This document shows positions 11,993 through 22,912 of a DNA stretch of 64,000 nucleotides, one piece after another. The translations under genes were made by a program, and so were the position numbers. Each line of letters begins with the position of its first letter. The first letter of the stretch is position 1. This DNA is from Melieria omissa. Its lineage: Eukaryota > Arthropoda > Insecta > Diptera > Ulidiidae. The stretch lies in the NCBI GenBank assembly GCA_963971225.1, contig OZ020268.1, forward strand, positions 127,658,787-127,722,786. Reading direction: 5' to 3'. Under the pieces are notes generated by a model, which worked only from the letters and a program-made list of their open reading frames with translations, made no database searches and was not told the origin of the DNA.

Positions 11993-12745
11993 TCAGGTGT
12001 ACAACTTTGCTTCCGCCGTTTTTTTTCCAAAATTAAAAGCTTTATTGCGAAAAAGTGCTTACAGATGTATTATTCAAAGTTCCATGCCGTCGCTAGCGAC
12101 AACTTTCTCCCATCTTTCCGGCAATTTTCGGATCCCGGCTCGAAAAAAGGAATCCTCTTTTGACGCTATCCATGAAGCAATCCATTTTTCCAATTCTTCG
12201 AAGGATTGAAAATGTTGATCTGCCAGGCCGTGTGCCATCGAACGGAATAGGTGGAAGTCAGAAGGGGCGACATCTGGGGAATACGGCGGGTGGGGCAAGA
12301 CTTCCCATTTCAGCGTTTCCAGGTACTTTTTGACCACTTTTGCGACGTGAGGCCGAGCATTGTCGTGTTGGAGGATGACTCACCATTTTCACTCACCACG
12401 AAATCACCATTTTTAAAAAGTTGAAACCACTCCCGACACGTTCTTTCACTCAGAGCAGCATCACCGTAAGTTTCTGAGAGTATTCGATGCGCTTCAGCTG
12501 CATTTTTTTTCGAATTGTAACAGAAAAGTAAAACTTCCCGCAAATGGCGAGAATTGGGCACATAAACGGACATTTTCGAGCGTGAATAATACGAAAACAA
12601 GAACAACTGTCACTGAAACGGCGATGACAATTCGTTAGGCACTGTCCACACTCACTTTAAAGGCATTACCATCTATGTATTTCAACCAGCCTCAGCCGGT
12701 ACAGCCACCTATCGGAAAACGGCGGAAGCAAAGTTGTACACCTAA
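11993..12745 (-). mobile_element. Mariner element, deletion derivative, TA-flanked
   Basis: Inverted ends start T[C/T]AGGTGTACAACTTTGC, continue through CCGCCGTTTT (about 30 of 31 bases agree), and are flanked by TA at 11991-11992 and 12746-12747. The 753-bp length is well below the about 1.3 kb of a complete mariner. Both ends and both protein termini are preserved, so this is an internal deletion derivative. Confidence 0.9.
12074..12573 (-). pseudogene. Mos1-like mariner transposase, central part deleted
   Basis: The protein starts at ATG 12573 (MSVYVPNSRHLREVLLF), followed by the paired helix-turn-helix region through WFQLFKNGDF. After VSENGE the frame shifts and joins the C-terminal part. 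There ILQHDNARPH carries the second catalytic Asp and PPYSPDVAPSDFHLF the third, with a terminal RKLPERWEKVVASDGMEL. The first catalytic Asp and about 200 residues are missing. Not functional, but the termini are well preserved, so the copy is fairly young. Confidence 0.85.
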
Positions 12746-12949
12746 TATAATATTTTATAACATCAGTAGCATTGAAACATAGCATAGCCTCGTCGGAAAG
12801 GGGGCGTTGCAACGCATAGTTCTCAAATTATTTAAGTCGCATACAAACTTACAATTTAGTAGTGCTACAGTAAAATTGCATAGACATTGGACGAAGGACG
12901 GGGTACTTTTCAAGTAACACAAATGTCCTAATATCGAGTAATAGGCATA

Positions 12950-13255
12950 CGAATTTAAAAAAAGAGTTTTGGTAAAATCGTTTCATATCTTCTGTATACC
13001 TTATGATCAAACAAGAACGGGCATTAAAAAAATGCAAATTTTTATAAATTTCTTTATTATCCCCTTCAAAATACTCTCCTCCTTCATCAATACATGTATG
13101 CCAACGTTTGATCCAATTTTTCATACATTTTTTATAGGCCGCCAAAGGTATGGCCTTCAGCTCAATTTGAGTTTGGGAAATAGAAAAAAGTCACACGGGG
13201 CCATGTCTGGACTGTATGATGCTTGGTTGATGATTTGGGTCGAATTTTTGGCCAA
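12950..13255 (-). pseudogene. 3' part of a mariner element (transposase C-terminus)
   Basis: On the minus strand the peptide AYKKCMKNWIKRWHTC continues to GGEYFEGDNKEI. It matches the C-terminal pattern also seen in the element at 46230 (AYKKCFDDWKKRWHMC, then GAYFEGDKI). Upstream, IELKAIP and LFSISQTQ also fit. The 5' part is absent and joins directly to an RTE-like fragment. Confidence 0.7.
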
Positions 13256-13260
13256 AAATC

Positions 13261-13950
13261 AAGTGTCCAGCTCTTTGTCTACGCCGATGGCATCGGTTGT
13301 AACAAGCAGCAACCGAAAGAGAATCTGCCAAAATGGGTCTGGTAGTAAATGCTGTCTACACGCAGGAACTAACAGCGGCAGCGTCGGTCTCACGTCGAGG
13401 CTGACAGGCATACTTTTGAAGTTGTCAAGGAATTCGTCTACCTTGACACTGATGGATTACTACTTCTACTACGGTCCCGGTACGGAACTGAGTAGCAGAG
13501 ACCGACCGACAAAACTTGCACTCTATAGGACGCTTATTCTACCCGTGCTCCTCTATGGCGCAGAAGCATGGACACGACACAGCGGCCCTTGGGGTGTTTG
13601 AGAGGAAGGTTCTTCGCAAAATCTTCGGCCCTGTTCGTATTGGCGACGACTATCGTATATGAACCTATAACGAGTTATATGAGCTGTATAAGGACATGGA
13701 CGTAGCACCACTAATTATGATCCAGTGGCTGCGCTGGCTTGGCCATGTCTGCTGTATGGACAATGAAGCTCCGGCGAAAAAGTGTTCGATGCGGTAGTTG
13801 AAGGTCGACAGGAGGGAGTTGAGGAGGCCCTTATCTTCTCTTGGCGTGACCAACTGGAGGAGGCGCGCGCAAAGCAGAGGCGCCTGGAAAGAGTTTTTGC
13901 GGCAGGTCAAAACCCGATGACGGATTGTTATGGCCAGTTAAGTAAGTAAG
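13261..13950 (+). pseudogene. Non-LTR retrotransposon 3' end (RTE-like reverse transcriptase)
   Basis: Broken plus frames contain reverse-transcriptase C-terminal blocks typical of this insect family: LFVYADGI, FEVVKEFVYLDT, RTLILPVLLYGAEAW, LGVFERKVLRKIFGPVRIGDDYRI, WLRWLGHVC and EAPAKKVFDAV, then GVTNWRRRAQSRGAWKEF. The 3' end finishes in TAAGTAAGTAAG. There are several frameshifts and stops. The fragment is 5'-truncated. The same 3' end recurs, more decayed, at 62365-62565. Confidence 0.8.
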
Positions 13951-14229
13951 AAAATAATGATCAGGTGCTTTTGCAGAGGAAAACATTACTGAAGAATACA
14001 AGTTTTTTAAAAATCGTGAGATGCTTTTACATGTGCAAAAAAACAAAGCATGGATTGCATTTTGGTATTGTTTCAAAACATTTTTGTGACAATATAGCTT
14101 TCGACGAACGAAAAACTTTTAGTTAGTTATAAACTGTTTCGTTTCGGCCCAAAAATTTGTCAACCGACTATGGAGCAGTTTGACATTTGTTTGTTTATAA
14201 TGGTTTTAATGAATACATGTATAGAAGTA

Positions 14230-14553
14230 ATAATTGATTGGCACGACAGCCCGCTTACGCGAGACTAAGGTCTAGCTTCCCGCAACCACCCGTGTTGAGC
14301 GTGTGAATTTTGTACGCGGGTGGAAGGGACCTACAGTTTTATGCCGGTTCCGAACGGCAGGTTGGGAGCTTTTTCATAGGCAATTTTTACTCCCAGAGGT
14401 TTGCCATTTCCAGCTGAGAGGACAGCCACCGAAAGAGAAAACGAGTTTTCCGTTATTTTTTTTTAGGTGTTACTACATGCAGTATTCGATCTTGCGTCGC
14501 TCTGCATGCGACTCGTTGGACCGCGCACTAACCAACTGAGCCACGGCGGCTGC
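14230..14553 (-). mobile_element. tRNA-derived SINE, family A (copy 2), with target duplication
   Basis: A complete copy on the minus strand: head with A box TGGCTCAGTTGG near the right end, the family body, and a GCCAATCAATT tail at the left. It is flanked by ATAGAAGTA at 14221-14229 and 14554-14562, which I read as the target-site duplication. It differs from copy 1 by insertions such as 'cttacgcgaga', also seen in the copy at 60186, so these two form a subfamily. Confidence 0.8.
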
Positions 14554-14562
14554 ATAGAAGTA

Positions 14563-15185
14563 CATGCGAAAAATTTCCTATAATCTATGGCACAGTTACA
14601 AGGTAGTGGCAAGAAAGAGAGAACAAATTCATGTGTATTTTGTTAGTGTTTTTGTTCAGTTCATTGTCAAATCGGACGGACGGTTCACTTGCCAACAGTA
14701 TTACCAGCATCGAATAGAGCACTTGGTCTATTCGAAAACGTAAAAATACACAAATTAACAGCAAAAGTACATAGCTTCTTTTATTTAATCTGTTGTTTTA
14801 CAATGAGGGGCAAAGTGCTAAGTCCATAGTTCGCCGATTTTGCGTTAATTCATAAAAATTAACGAAAATTGTCAAATAATTTTCTTTCATCATTGCAAAA
14901 ATGCTTCAAATTTCACAGAAAAAGAATTGGCTGGCAATGCTGTTCGCCGAATGTAAACAAAACAGACAAACATTTTTGACAACCTACCGAACTCTGACGA
15001 GAAAAAAATAAAATTCGGTCGCCCATAACACTACCTTGTTATTGTGCCATGCTATAATCTGTATCATGGTGTGTCTCCCTTTGATTTCTGAATGAAAACT
15101 CATTGTGAAGGTAGGTTGCCAATATCCATATGTAGAAATACTACATAAATATATGGGTATTTGGCATCACTGGCATATTTAGCAT
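14563..15185. other. Noncoding, nothing recognised
   Basis: AT-rich spacer with no supported feature. Confidence 0.5.
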
Positions 15186-15770
15186 CATCAATCTTTGCTG
15201 GGTTCCGGGTCACTCTGGAGTAACAGGGAACGGAGTAGCGAACGAGATGGCAAGAAAGGGTCGTCTAGCCTATCACCTAAGTTGATAACTCTGCGCTTCC
15301 TCCGATATCGGCTCTATATATGTATATTGACATGTTGAGCAAAAATAACATCGAGTCCTCATGGCGCAGCAGTACTGATTGTAACACCTGCCGCACGCTA
15401 TGGCCCTCCCTTTTCTTGATATGTACTGTCCCAGAATCGAACATCTATTAGACAGACACTGCGCCATTGGGGTATATGCTTATTAAATGGCGCCTTCGTC
15501 CAGTGATGTCTGCAGAAACGATTCAACACTTCTGAGCCACTGCCCGACTTTGTAGAAATACAAGATTCTTAGGCAAAACTTGAAATTCCGAATCTATTCT
15601 CCTTTATCATGTGGTCAAATTGGTTTGCCCCGGATTGAGACTGATTGGTTAACTCCAGAACCATTTAAGAAGGGATTCACAATGGGCCAATTTGGCCTCC
15701 GAGTAGAAATGCGGTCCTTGTGCCGCACACACCTTTCTTTACCTAACTCAACCCAACCTAACATACTTCA
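15186..15770 (+). pseudogene. Non-LTR retrotransposon 3' end with RNase H remnant
   Basis: The peptide LCWVPGHSGVTGNGVANEMARKG is an RNase H C-terminal signature found in I/R1/Jockey-like elements. It is followed after stops by a zinc-knuckle-like tail region (CNTCRTLWPS, RLRPVMSAETIQHF). The fragment is 5'-truncated and full of stops. The 3' end fades into 'acctaactcaacccaacctaac'. Confidence 0.65.
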
Positions 15771-15842
15771 TATATGCAATTTGAGAACGATTATAAATGG
15801 TATGATCGCTAGTACTGAATACGAACAGAGATAAAAAACTTG

Positions 15843-17312
15843 TTAACACTTCTGTTACCTTGGGGTAATTTTCGAGTAAAAATTGACTTTAAAGAGCCGT
15901 AACTTTCTTATTTCTGGTAAATAATAGTTTTCCTTTGGACTCAGTGACTAATTTTGTGCCATTTGAATATACGCTAAATTTCATCTTACTTGCAACACTG
16001 GTTTACGCGCAAATGAGCAACTATACAAATTCGACCTTAGGGTCATTTTATGACCCATAGTACTGAACGCAAAAAGTTGGTCGCTGCGATGTGAACTTTA
16101 TTAGATTTGGTTTCAAAGTGTCGTGGACAAATATTTCTTGCATTTTTGTTTTGTCTTGTGTTGGTAAGAGGGCGGGGCGCTAGTTATACAACCTTTTGTA
16201 CTATGGGGTAAATTCTAAATTATGAGTCATACAGCATTACAATTTCGTGCAGTGTTCTCATGAAGACATATTGTTCCACTGAAAATATTTCGTGGACGTT
16301 TAATAATGGGCGTGGTACTCTTTTAAAGATCCAAATGTTGTGTGTAACTTCGGAACCATAAGTCGCATATCAATGACACTAAGATCGAACTTACTATTGG
16401 GTCATGTTTTTCGACAGGGAAAAAGGGAGGAAGGAGAAAAGGGCATTCAAGTTCATCAGTGAAAGGAAACAATGGGGCGCAATCTGGGTCAGCCGAATAT
16501 ATTCATTTTCTTCTTCAGGAAGTCGAATAATGTTAATTAATATATTATATAATTTTGATTGGTTCATTGGTGTCAATATCTATAATAAGTTTAATATTTT
16601 GGCATACTTTTATACATAAAACCTCTAAACTGAGTACTTTTTTGTGGGTCACGGGAACAGGTTTTCTTGCGAAATCGTTTAGTTTTGGGCGATTAATGAT
16701 TATTATCGGTTATATATAATATAATTCGCCAAAAATTAGTTACGATATAGTTTTAACTTCTGAAGAGATCACAAGAATTAAAGTGCCCGAGAAGAAAATC
16801 AAGAACCTGTACATGGTCTCCATGTTGAACTTATTTGACCTCAGTAAGGCTAAATAAACTAAAAGTAATAGCTTATTGTTACAATCACATTGTCTTAACT
16901 TTTTTGAATAAAATACAGGGAAAAAAAATCGGGGTTTATGACCCAAAGGGTCAAATTTCCGAGTTTTTCCTAGTTTAGCAGAGGGGTTAAAAACTTGTTT
17001 TTTTGGCAGTTTTTCATTTAAATTTTTTGAAAACCCCTTAAAAGCAAACCCGTGTAAAAAAGTACCGCGTAAGTTGGGGGTTAAATGTATTTGTATCTAT
17101 TTATTGACCCTTCTGCGGTGCCAAAAATATATCCCAACTACTATGTTGTTGGGTCAAATTGACCCAATTAGAAAAAACCATTAAACTAACTTCACAGCAA
17201 ATCAAATTTACTTTTATTTAATTTTTTCATTGAACCACACCTTTTTATAATGGTTTTAGAGCCATAAATACAAATATGGGTCATTATGACCAGAACACAG
17301 CAGAAGAGTTAA
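15843..17312 (-). mobile_element. TTAA-flanked element, palindrome type, 1.47 kb
   Basis: TTAA lies at 15843-15846 and 17309-17312. The ends are TTAACACTTCTG and, on the minus strand, TTAACTCTTCTG. In from the right end an odd palindrome GGTCAT-A-ATGACC is centred on base 28. Further palindromes on the same GGTCA core occur inside at 16040-16056, 16939-16953 and 17149-17167. There is no transposase frame. It is the largest of the palindrome-type copies without a gene. Confidence 0.55.
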
Positions 17313-17840
17313 ATGAATTTTCCCAGAATTAATTATTAGAAGTTTGAACTCGGGTAATATGGCGTTCAAACTGACTCATTTAAACTAGTTTAAGTGAAAA
17401 GAGCTTTTTGTTGAACACAACCGTCCAGACTGCTCAATGGAGTTTAATTTGACAGCTGTTTGTTTGCAAACAACAAATAAATATTTTCGTGAACTGATGT
17501 GCTGGGAGCATGATTCGAGCGAAATATTGGCGCATATTTCACAAACCATGGCAACATACTCAACTTCGTTCAAATACTAGACGCCTTGTATTCAGATGCC
17601 ATAGAAAGGCGATGAATGGAATGAAAGCAGTGCGAGCAAAACGATTATTTGTATTCATTTCAACATTTTCAAATTTTCAATTTATGTTTGGTTTTGTTTT
17701 GATGAAATGACAGCTGAATTTGTAGGTATGTTTTTTCTGTTGTGTGTTTAGTGTGAGCGCTGTGTCTAGTTAACAAAAAAGTTTTTCATAGAAAGCTTTC
17801 GGATGCAACCTTGCGTTAAACTCGTTTCAAAACATGTTAA
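17313..17840. other. Noncoding, nothing recognised
   Basis: AT-rich. The left part may belong to a larger palindromic element reaching 18490, because short inverted matches with 18430-18490 can be seen, but the edges are not clear. Confidence 0.4.
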
Positions 17841-18381
17841 TACTACGTTTACATTGAACCCAAATGCGTAGTTTCGAATGAGTCATTTGAAAGTGGTAAC
17901 ATTGCCTCATTTGCATTGCATTTGCATTTTGTTTGGCAGCTAATGTCAAATGCTCGATGCTCATGTCCTCCTGCCGCAGCTCATGGTTCAGCTTTTTTCC
18001 GGCTTCTGACTAAATCATTTGTTGCTTTTTTGCTGCCTCTATGTTCTACACACTGCAATATTTGAATACAAATATATTACATACCTTAGATGCTGAGAAT
18101 ACTCTACATATTTGAAGCAGACGAAAATTTCCATTTTGATCATTTTCATTTGTTTTGATTTTGAACTGTCAAAAAGAAGCAAACGCTTTTGAAGCTTTTG
18201 AAAGATCTTTCATTTTGTGATGCGTTCGATAAAATTGATTATGTTTTATCGCATTTGCTTCGTCGTTTTGTTGAAATGAGTCTTTTCGTAGATTTGAATT
18301 TGTATGGGGAAATGCGTGATTTGGCTTCGCATTTGAGAATTTTTGCCAAATTAACCATTTGGGCTCAATGTAAACGTAGTA
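17841..18381. repeat. 26-bp inverted repeat, possible MITE
   Basis: TACTACGTTTACATTGAACC and its continuation CAAATG (17841-17866) recur inverted at 18356-18381 with one mismatch. The core CTACGTTTACATTGAGCCCAA also appears inside the hAT MITE at 26392-26633. The unit therefore behaves as a dispersed repeat; outer limits are unknown. Confidence 0.55.
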
Positions 18382-18565
18382 TAAATGGTTTAACACGTTT
18401 AATTTCCAACAAAACTTGCATGCGAATAAACAGGTCTTCGAACTGGGTTTGTTCATTTAACTTGTTTAAGTACATTAAACACGTTTAAGTCTTCAGTCGT
18501 GGCCATATAAGTCGTTACTTGTATTATTACTAACATTGAAAAATATATATATAACCATCAAAATT

Positions 18566-18625
18566 GGCTTGGCAGCACTTTACCCTTCCTAACCCGGCTT
18601 GGCAGCACTTTACCCTTCCTAACCC
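18566..18625. repeat. 30-bp tandem duplication
   Basis: Two identical 30-bp units beginning GGCTTGGCAGCACTTTACCC at 18566 and 18596. Confidence 0.9.
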
Positions 18626-19069
18626 GGCTTTGGCCTTTATGGACGTATATTTGTGAAAAACGATTACATTTGAAAACAAAATAAAATTTACAAACATTTA
18701 AATTGCGTAGTATTTTCGTGAATCTTACCACATTATTTATGTGAACTGAAAGGAATTGAAGTGATGTGGCAGCATTATTGCTATGGTGAAACAGCTGATA
18801 GGGTGTTACTGTAGATTGTTGCTGTTGTCACTTTTGACACTTTGCTAGGAAAATAAAAAAAAAACACATTTATTTCGTTTGCATATTCGTCCTCAAATAT
18901 TCTTGTTTTTAAGCGCTTGTTGAGCTTTTGCCACTGTTTTACTTCATATTTTTGTATTTTCGCTTAAATCTAAAGTGAGCAATTACGAAGAGACAAAATT
19001 TTTAGTTTAAGAGAAAATCTAAAGGTAACAAAAACTGCCCAAAAAGAAAAAGCGAAAAGTCTGTATAAA
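18626..19069 (+). promoter_or_regulatory. Upstream region of the MITD1 homologue
   Basis: This 444-bp stretch precedes the start codon at 19070 and should hold the promoter and leader. I see no TATA box or other motif clear enough to name. Confidence 0.4.
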
Positions 19070-19974
19070 ATGAATGCAAAGGACATTCTAATGAGGGCAG
19101 TGCAATGTGATCAGGCTGGCCGCATCCTGGAGGCCCAAAATCTCTACCAGGATGGCATACAAATCCTCATGGATTTAGTAGCTGGTAAGTACCTCATTCA
19201 ACCAGCCTTTGATCTGAGCAAATTCAATTTGTTTATTTGTGTGGACAGATGAAAGTAACCTGACCAAAAAAAAGGTTTACTACGAACGTATTAAAGAGTA
19301 TATAGATCGAGCAGAACAGATCAAGGAGCGCGTACAGAAGCATGTGATACGAGGCGAATTGATTACCAACATTCCTATTGAAGAAAATTCCGCAGGCAAT
19401 AGCTATCAAACACTGTTTGGCAAGTATCTTAACTCTGAGGTAAAGGAAGTATTGCTGGAAGAACCGTATCTCCACGAAAAGTACCACGTAGGAAATGAAA
19501 TTTTTGCGACAAAACTTGCTCTTAATTAATTTTGTACAGTTTCAGAATCTCATAACATTCCTCGAGCTCATAATAAAAAACTGCCGCCACATTAAATATG
19601 TACGTCTCGTTACAAAAACGGATACCAAAGCACCAGAAAACCAATTGAATATTCTACAGCAAATTAAGGCTGACATAGCAAAGCATAACGTTACGATGAG
19701 TATCAAATTCGAGGACACGTTACATGATCGCAAAATTGTGTACGTAATTGCCTGATCATATAACTTGAATGTAAAGTTTTCATTGGAAATGTTAATTTAC
19801 CGAATTCCATCACTTGTCAGCTTAAGCAACGGATACATTATCAAAATTGGACGTGGACTACACTTCTTCAAGGCCACCAATCCATTGTACAGCTTAGGAC
19901 TGTGTGACTACGATTTTCGCAAGTGCCTGCAGACAGATGTTGATATTTGGCGAACAAAAAATTTCATTGCTTAA
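19070..19974 (+). CDS. MITD1: MIT domain-containing protein 1 homologue (4 exons, 235 aa)
   Basis: Exons are 19070-19184, 19249-19487, 19540-19739 and 19821-19974. The introns of 64, 52 and 81 bp are all GT-AG (GTAAGT, GTAGGA and GTACGT donors), and the joined frame is 708 nt. Residues 1-75 form a three-helix MIT domain (MNAKDILMRAVQCDQAGR at its start, YYERIKEYIDRAEQIKERV in the third helix). Residues about 81-235 form the PLD-like MITD1 C-terminal domain, with HDRKIVLSNGYIIKIGRG around residues 142-159 and YSLGLCDYDFRKC further on. In animals MITD1 binds ESCRT-III tails and acts in cytokinetic abscission; that role is inferred by family. The length is close to the about 250 residues of the human protein. 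Start context AAAATG. All phases agree, so the gene looks intact. It is convergent with the acetyltransferase gene at 21611-22291. Confidence 0.95.
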
Positions 19975-20520
19975 TTGAGCCTTAATAACCAATATTATTT
20001 ACAGCAACAAATTTTTTCTTTTATAAGAATGTTGGATGAATAAATAAATCTTCACGATTTTTACTTTTATTGTAACACTTATGCTTGTATACATGTTGCG
20101 ATCTATACTTTGTAAAATTTTATATAGAAATTTCTCAATAAAACTAACTAATGACCTAATTGTAATTTTAGGCTTTTAAATGGGATGCTGATAAATGGGA
20201 TTGATATTCATGTATAGTGGATTGGTGTCCATTCTTTCAATTTTTCCTTTTGGGTATCTTCGTAAGTCTGCAGCAAGGTTGAACAGTGGTGACAGTATTA
20301 TCGACTGTTGTATTCACTATTTGTACTTGATTAAAAACAAATTTAGAAGTCCAGTTACTATCCTTTCTTAATTCCTAAAGTAAAAATAGCTTTAAAATTA
20401 TGCTACGTTCTCACAAATACGTAAAAATCCCAAATGTTTCATCTTCGTAGACTATAGGACTGAGTGATAATTGCCGCACATTCATATATACATACATATG
20501 TACTATGCTGCCTACTTGTC
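19975..20520. other. 3' flank of the MITD1 homologue
   Basis: Overlapping AATAAA signals at 20039-20044 and 20043-20048 lie 65 bp after the stop and probably direct polyadenylation. The rest holds nothing that I recognise. Confidence 0.6.
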
Positions 20521-20900
20521 TTAACTGCGATTAATCTGTTTTTCGTAGTATTTCCAAAAATCAACGTGCTGGTATATAAATCGTCCTCCCTTTTTCTTTT
20601 GAATGTAAAAGTCTTGCCAAGAGTCCCACAAATGCCATAAATCTTTAGCAGAAGCCAATGCCTTCGTGCAATGCTTTTCACATTACACAACCAAAGCCGT
20701 AGCATGGATAAGGGTTTCATAGTGCAATGCAACGCATCGTAGTTTTCCGTACGACTTTCAAGAATCTTTTCGCCCCGCATGCTGCTATATCACCAATACT
20801 TTATTCATCTAGAAATATCTGAAAACCGCACATGCAGCATATATTGTCCTTTCGTCGGTTCCAGTAACTCAACTGCTTGTGCAAGCTCGACGGGGTGCAA
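20521..20900 (-). pseudogene. Decayed coding sequence, unidentified
   Basis: The minus strand gives protein-like segments in broken frames. First is HPVELAQAVELLEPTKG and onward to VRFSDISR, then a stop. Next is MRGEKILESRTENYDAL from 20780, then after a frameshift and a stop CEKHCTKALASAKDLWHLW, followed by DSWQDFYIQKKKGGRFIY and QHVDFWKYYEKQINRS, ending at a TAA at 20521. The composition (Trp, Tyr, charged residues) looks like a folded protein C-terminus and not chance frame. I do not recognise the family. At least one frameshift and three stops make it non-functional as read. An intron-less retrocopy or a degenerating host gene are both possible. Confidence 0.4.
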
Positions 20901-21118
20901 CTATCGTAACGAAAAGTTATTACATTGCTGCAACATCATTTGTATGTACAAGAGTAATTGAAATGCGCCGAAATAACAAAACCAACGAAAACCTATATGA
21001 TGAAGTGTGTTAATGGATAGTTGTAAGCAACTCTTTAGACAACAACCAATGTGACATTAGACTTTTAGCGTTTGATCAAAAGTCAGACGGGTCGAGATCC
21101 GAAAGTATGACTTACGAG

Positions 21119-21273
21119 CAGGCGCGGATCCAGAAAAATATTTCGGGGGGTTTTAAAAAGTAATTCTTTAATATTTATAAAATGCCTTTTAATTTGTATG
21201 TAGTTTTATAGTCGATCCAAATATTTTAGGGGGTTTTCAACCCCCAAAGCCCCCTCCCCTGGACCCGCCACTG
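21119..21273. mobile_element. hAT MITE with exact 8-bp target duplication
   Basis: The ends are CAGGCGCGGATCCAG and, inverted, CAGTGGCGGGTCCAG. It is flanked by CTTACGAG at 21111-21118 and 21274-21281. At 155 bp with no coding capacity, this is a typical short hAT derivative. Confidence 0.85.
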
Positions 21274-21281
21274 CTTACGAG

Positions 21282-21610
21282 CGTTCTCGGTCGACGTTGG
21301 TTATCACAACTAAATTGAAGAAAACGTACAACGTTACCCAGCATAAAACTGTGCATACCTACATGCATTTTATAAATCTGCAAATATATCAAATGTTCCG
21401 ACAAAACAAAAACGCATTCAGGAGCATAAATATATGTATAAACTAGTATGGTTTTTTAATGTAAAAAATAAAACTGTAAATGTAAATAGATATTAATAAG
21501 CCTTCTACAAGAAAATATGTAATGTTAAATTAATGTGTATTACTTCAGATATTTATTTCTGTTCTCCGTCTTACAATGGTTTCCATAAAATATTTGCTAC
21601 CACCGAGATG
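21282..21610. other. 3' flank of the acetyltransferase gene
   Basis: A minus-strand AATAAA at 21552-21557 lies 54 bp beyond the stop codon and is a likely polyadenylation signal. Nothing else is seen. Confidence 0.5.
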
Positions 21611-22291
21611 TCACAGCCGTGTTGCGAATGTTTTTACGCAATCGTGTGGCGGTGGCGGGCAGAAGACTTGCTTGCAGCAACTGTCAACGTAGTCTTCATA
21701 GCGAACTACGTTGACGCAGTCCATTCCAAGCCGTTCGCAAATTAGCGCTGAATACACGCTGGTGCAATCGAGCGTAAGTAGTGGAAAACCGCGTTCTCGA
21801 CCCAGTAACATAAGCTCTTGCATCAAACGGGCTCCAATGGCTTTGCCGCGAATTTTTGCATTTACTGCCAACACATGTGCATGCAGCGCCTTCTTCACGC
21901 CGTATCGTTTAAACACATTGGCATCCCGCTCCACACAAGCTAGAAACTGTAAGATATGGCCCCATTTTGTCGGTCCGAATCTGGCCGCTTCCGCAAAAAG
22001 GTGTTCTGCTTCGGCGGCATCCTTGGGGCCGGCTAAAACTACACCAACAATATTTCCAGAGATATCACAATCCTGCTTATTTGACTGCACAGCCTTAAGG
22101 CAAGTTCCATGTTTTATATTCGACAAGTTGAATTCCTCGTCAGCGGGATCCTGCTGCTTGGGCTCACTGCCCACAGTGAGCGGCTCCTCCAGATAATAGT
22201 GTATACGCAGGAAGTCCAGCACCGTGTCATGATCTTCCTCCTGTATTAGGCGGATGTGTATGCTGTCCGTTCCTTGCTTGCTGCTCGTCAT
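21611..22291 (-). CDS. Arylalkylamine N-acetyltransferase-like protein (GNAT family, 226 aa)
   Basis: The first in-frame ATG is at 22291. The open frame extends upstream to 22447 but has no other ATG, so this start is chosen. The protein begins MTSSKQGTDSIHIRLIQEED and continues with HYYLEEPLTVG (residues about 31-41), where insect AANATs have the EEPL motif with a catalytic Glu. The GNAT motif A follows at residues 148-154 (RGKAIGA), with HVLAVNAKIR just before it, the beta4-alpha3 core that holds acetyl-CoA. The C-terminal part has LLTLDCTSVYSALICERLG. Insect AANATs acetylate dopamine, serotonin or related amines and act in sclerotisation and amine inactivation; which substrate applies here cannot be read from the sequence. 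It is a single coding exon. A 5' non-coding exon further upstream is possible. Confidence 0.93.
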   Translation of the reverse strand: MTSSKQGTDSIHIRLIQEEDHDTVLDFLRIHYYLEEPLTVGSEPKQQDPADEEFNLSNIKHGTCLKAVQSNKQDCDISGNIVGVVLAGPKDAAEAEHLFAEAARFGPTKWGHILQFLACVERDANVFKRYGVKKALHAHVLAVNAKIRGKAIGARLMQELMLLGRERGFPLLTLDCTSVYSALICERLGMDCVNVVRYEDYVDSCCKQVFCPPPPHDCVKTFATRL

Positions 22292-22567
22292 TCTCAGCTG
22301 TTCATGGGGCAGACTCAGCTGCTTCGCGATACGGCAATATTTTGTGACATTTGTTATCGCCGACTCCCGAAAACAGCGCTGTTGCCAAACTGATCTACAA
22401 AGTGCGACTAAAGTAATTCTGAACGATAAATTTTGAAAGCAACGCAAAGTTCAAAATTCAAATTCAAAATTCAGCGTAAGTATTTTTAAATTTTTGAATT
22501 AAAATTTTAATTCTTTAAATGACATTTCTGACTGCTGATGGCACTGAGGATACTACACCTTTTCAAG

Positions 22568-22912
22568 ATGAACTTCAGAAAGCGTAGAAGTAATTTCAGA
22601 AACCGTAAACATAACTTCAGAAAGTGAAAATATAATTTCAGATATAAGTTTAGTTTAAGAAAGCGTAAAAGCAATTTCAGAAAACATAATTTTCAATTCA
22701 GAAAACGTAAGTTTAATTTCAGAAACTATCTTCAATGTATAAAATGTTTTTCAAAAAAAGCATTTGCCCAATTTTCACAGAACCTTCAGTATTTGGAAAA
22801 AATTGTTGATGGTGCGAAGTGTACCATTACTGGAGACGACTACGAAATACCAATTCAGCGCAGTTCCACTTTCCATGCTGTTGCTGAAAATGACATGGCA
22901 GGAGGAATGTGA
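22568..22912 (+). pseudogene. Coding-like frame with heptapeptide repeats and one in-frame TGA
   Basis: From ATG 22568 a single frame runs to TGA 22910-22912, broken only by a TGA at 22625-22627. The first half encodes about eight copies of a heptapeptide near NFRKRKx, from the 21-bp DNA repeat. The second half leaves the repeat and reads FSQNLQYLEKIVDGAKC, TITGDDYEIPIQRSS and TFHAVAENDMAGGM, which looks protein-like. I do not recognise it. It is divergent from the acetyltransferase gene, 277 bp from its start codon. It could be a remnant of a host gene, or chance. Confidence 0.35.
22571..22733. repeat. 21-bp tandem repeat, about 8 units
   Basis: Degenerate units of pattern AATTTCAGAAANCGTAANNNT run through this stretch. 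The period of 21 keeps the frame of the overlapping ORF. Confidence 0.75.

Noticed and set aside
21711..22196. 161-codon plus frame
   Set aside because: Shadow of the acetyltransferase gene on the opposite strand.
22291..22447. Upstream extension of the acetyltransferase frame
   Set aside because: The extension opens at TTG and has no ATG; the family's N-terminus fits the start at 22291.
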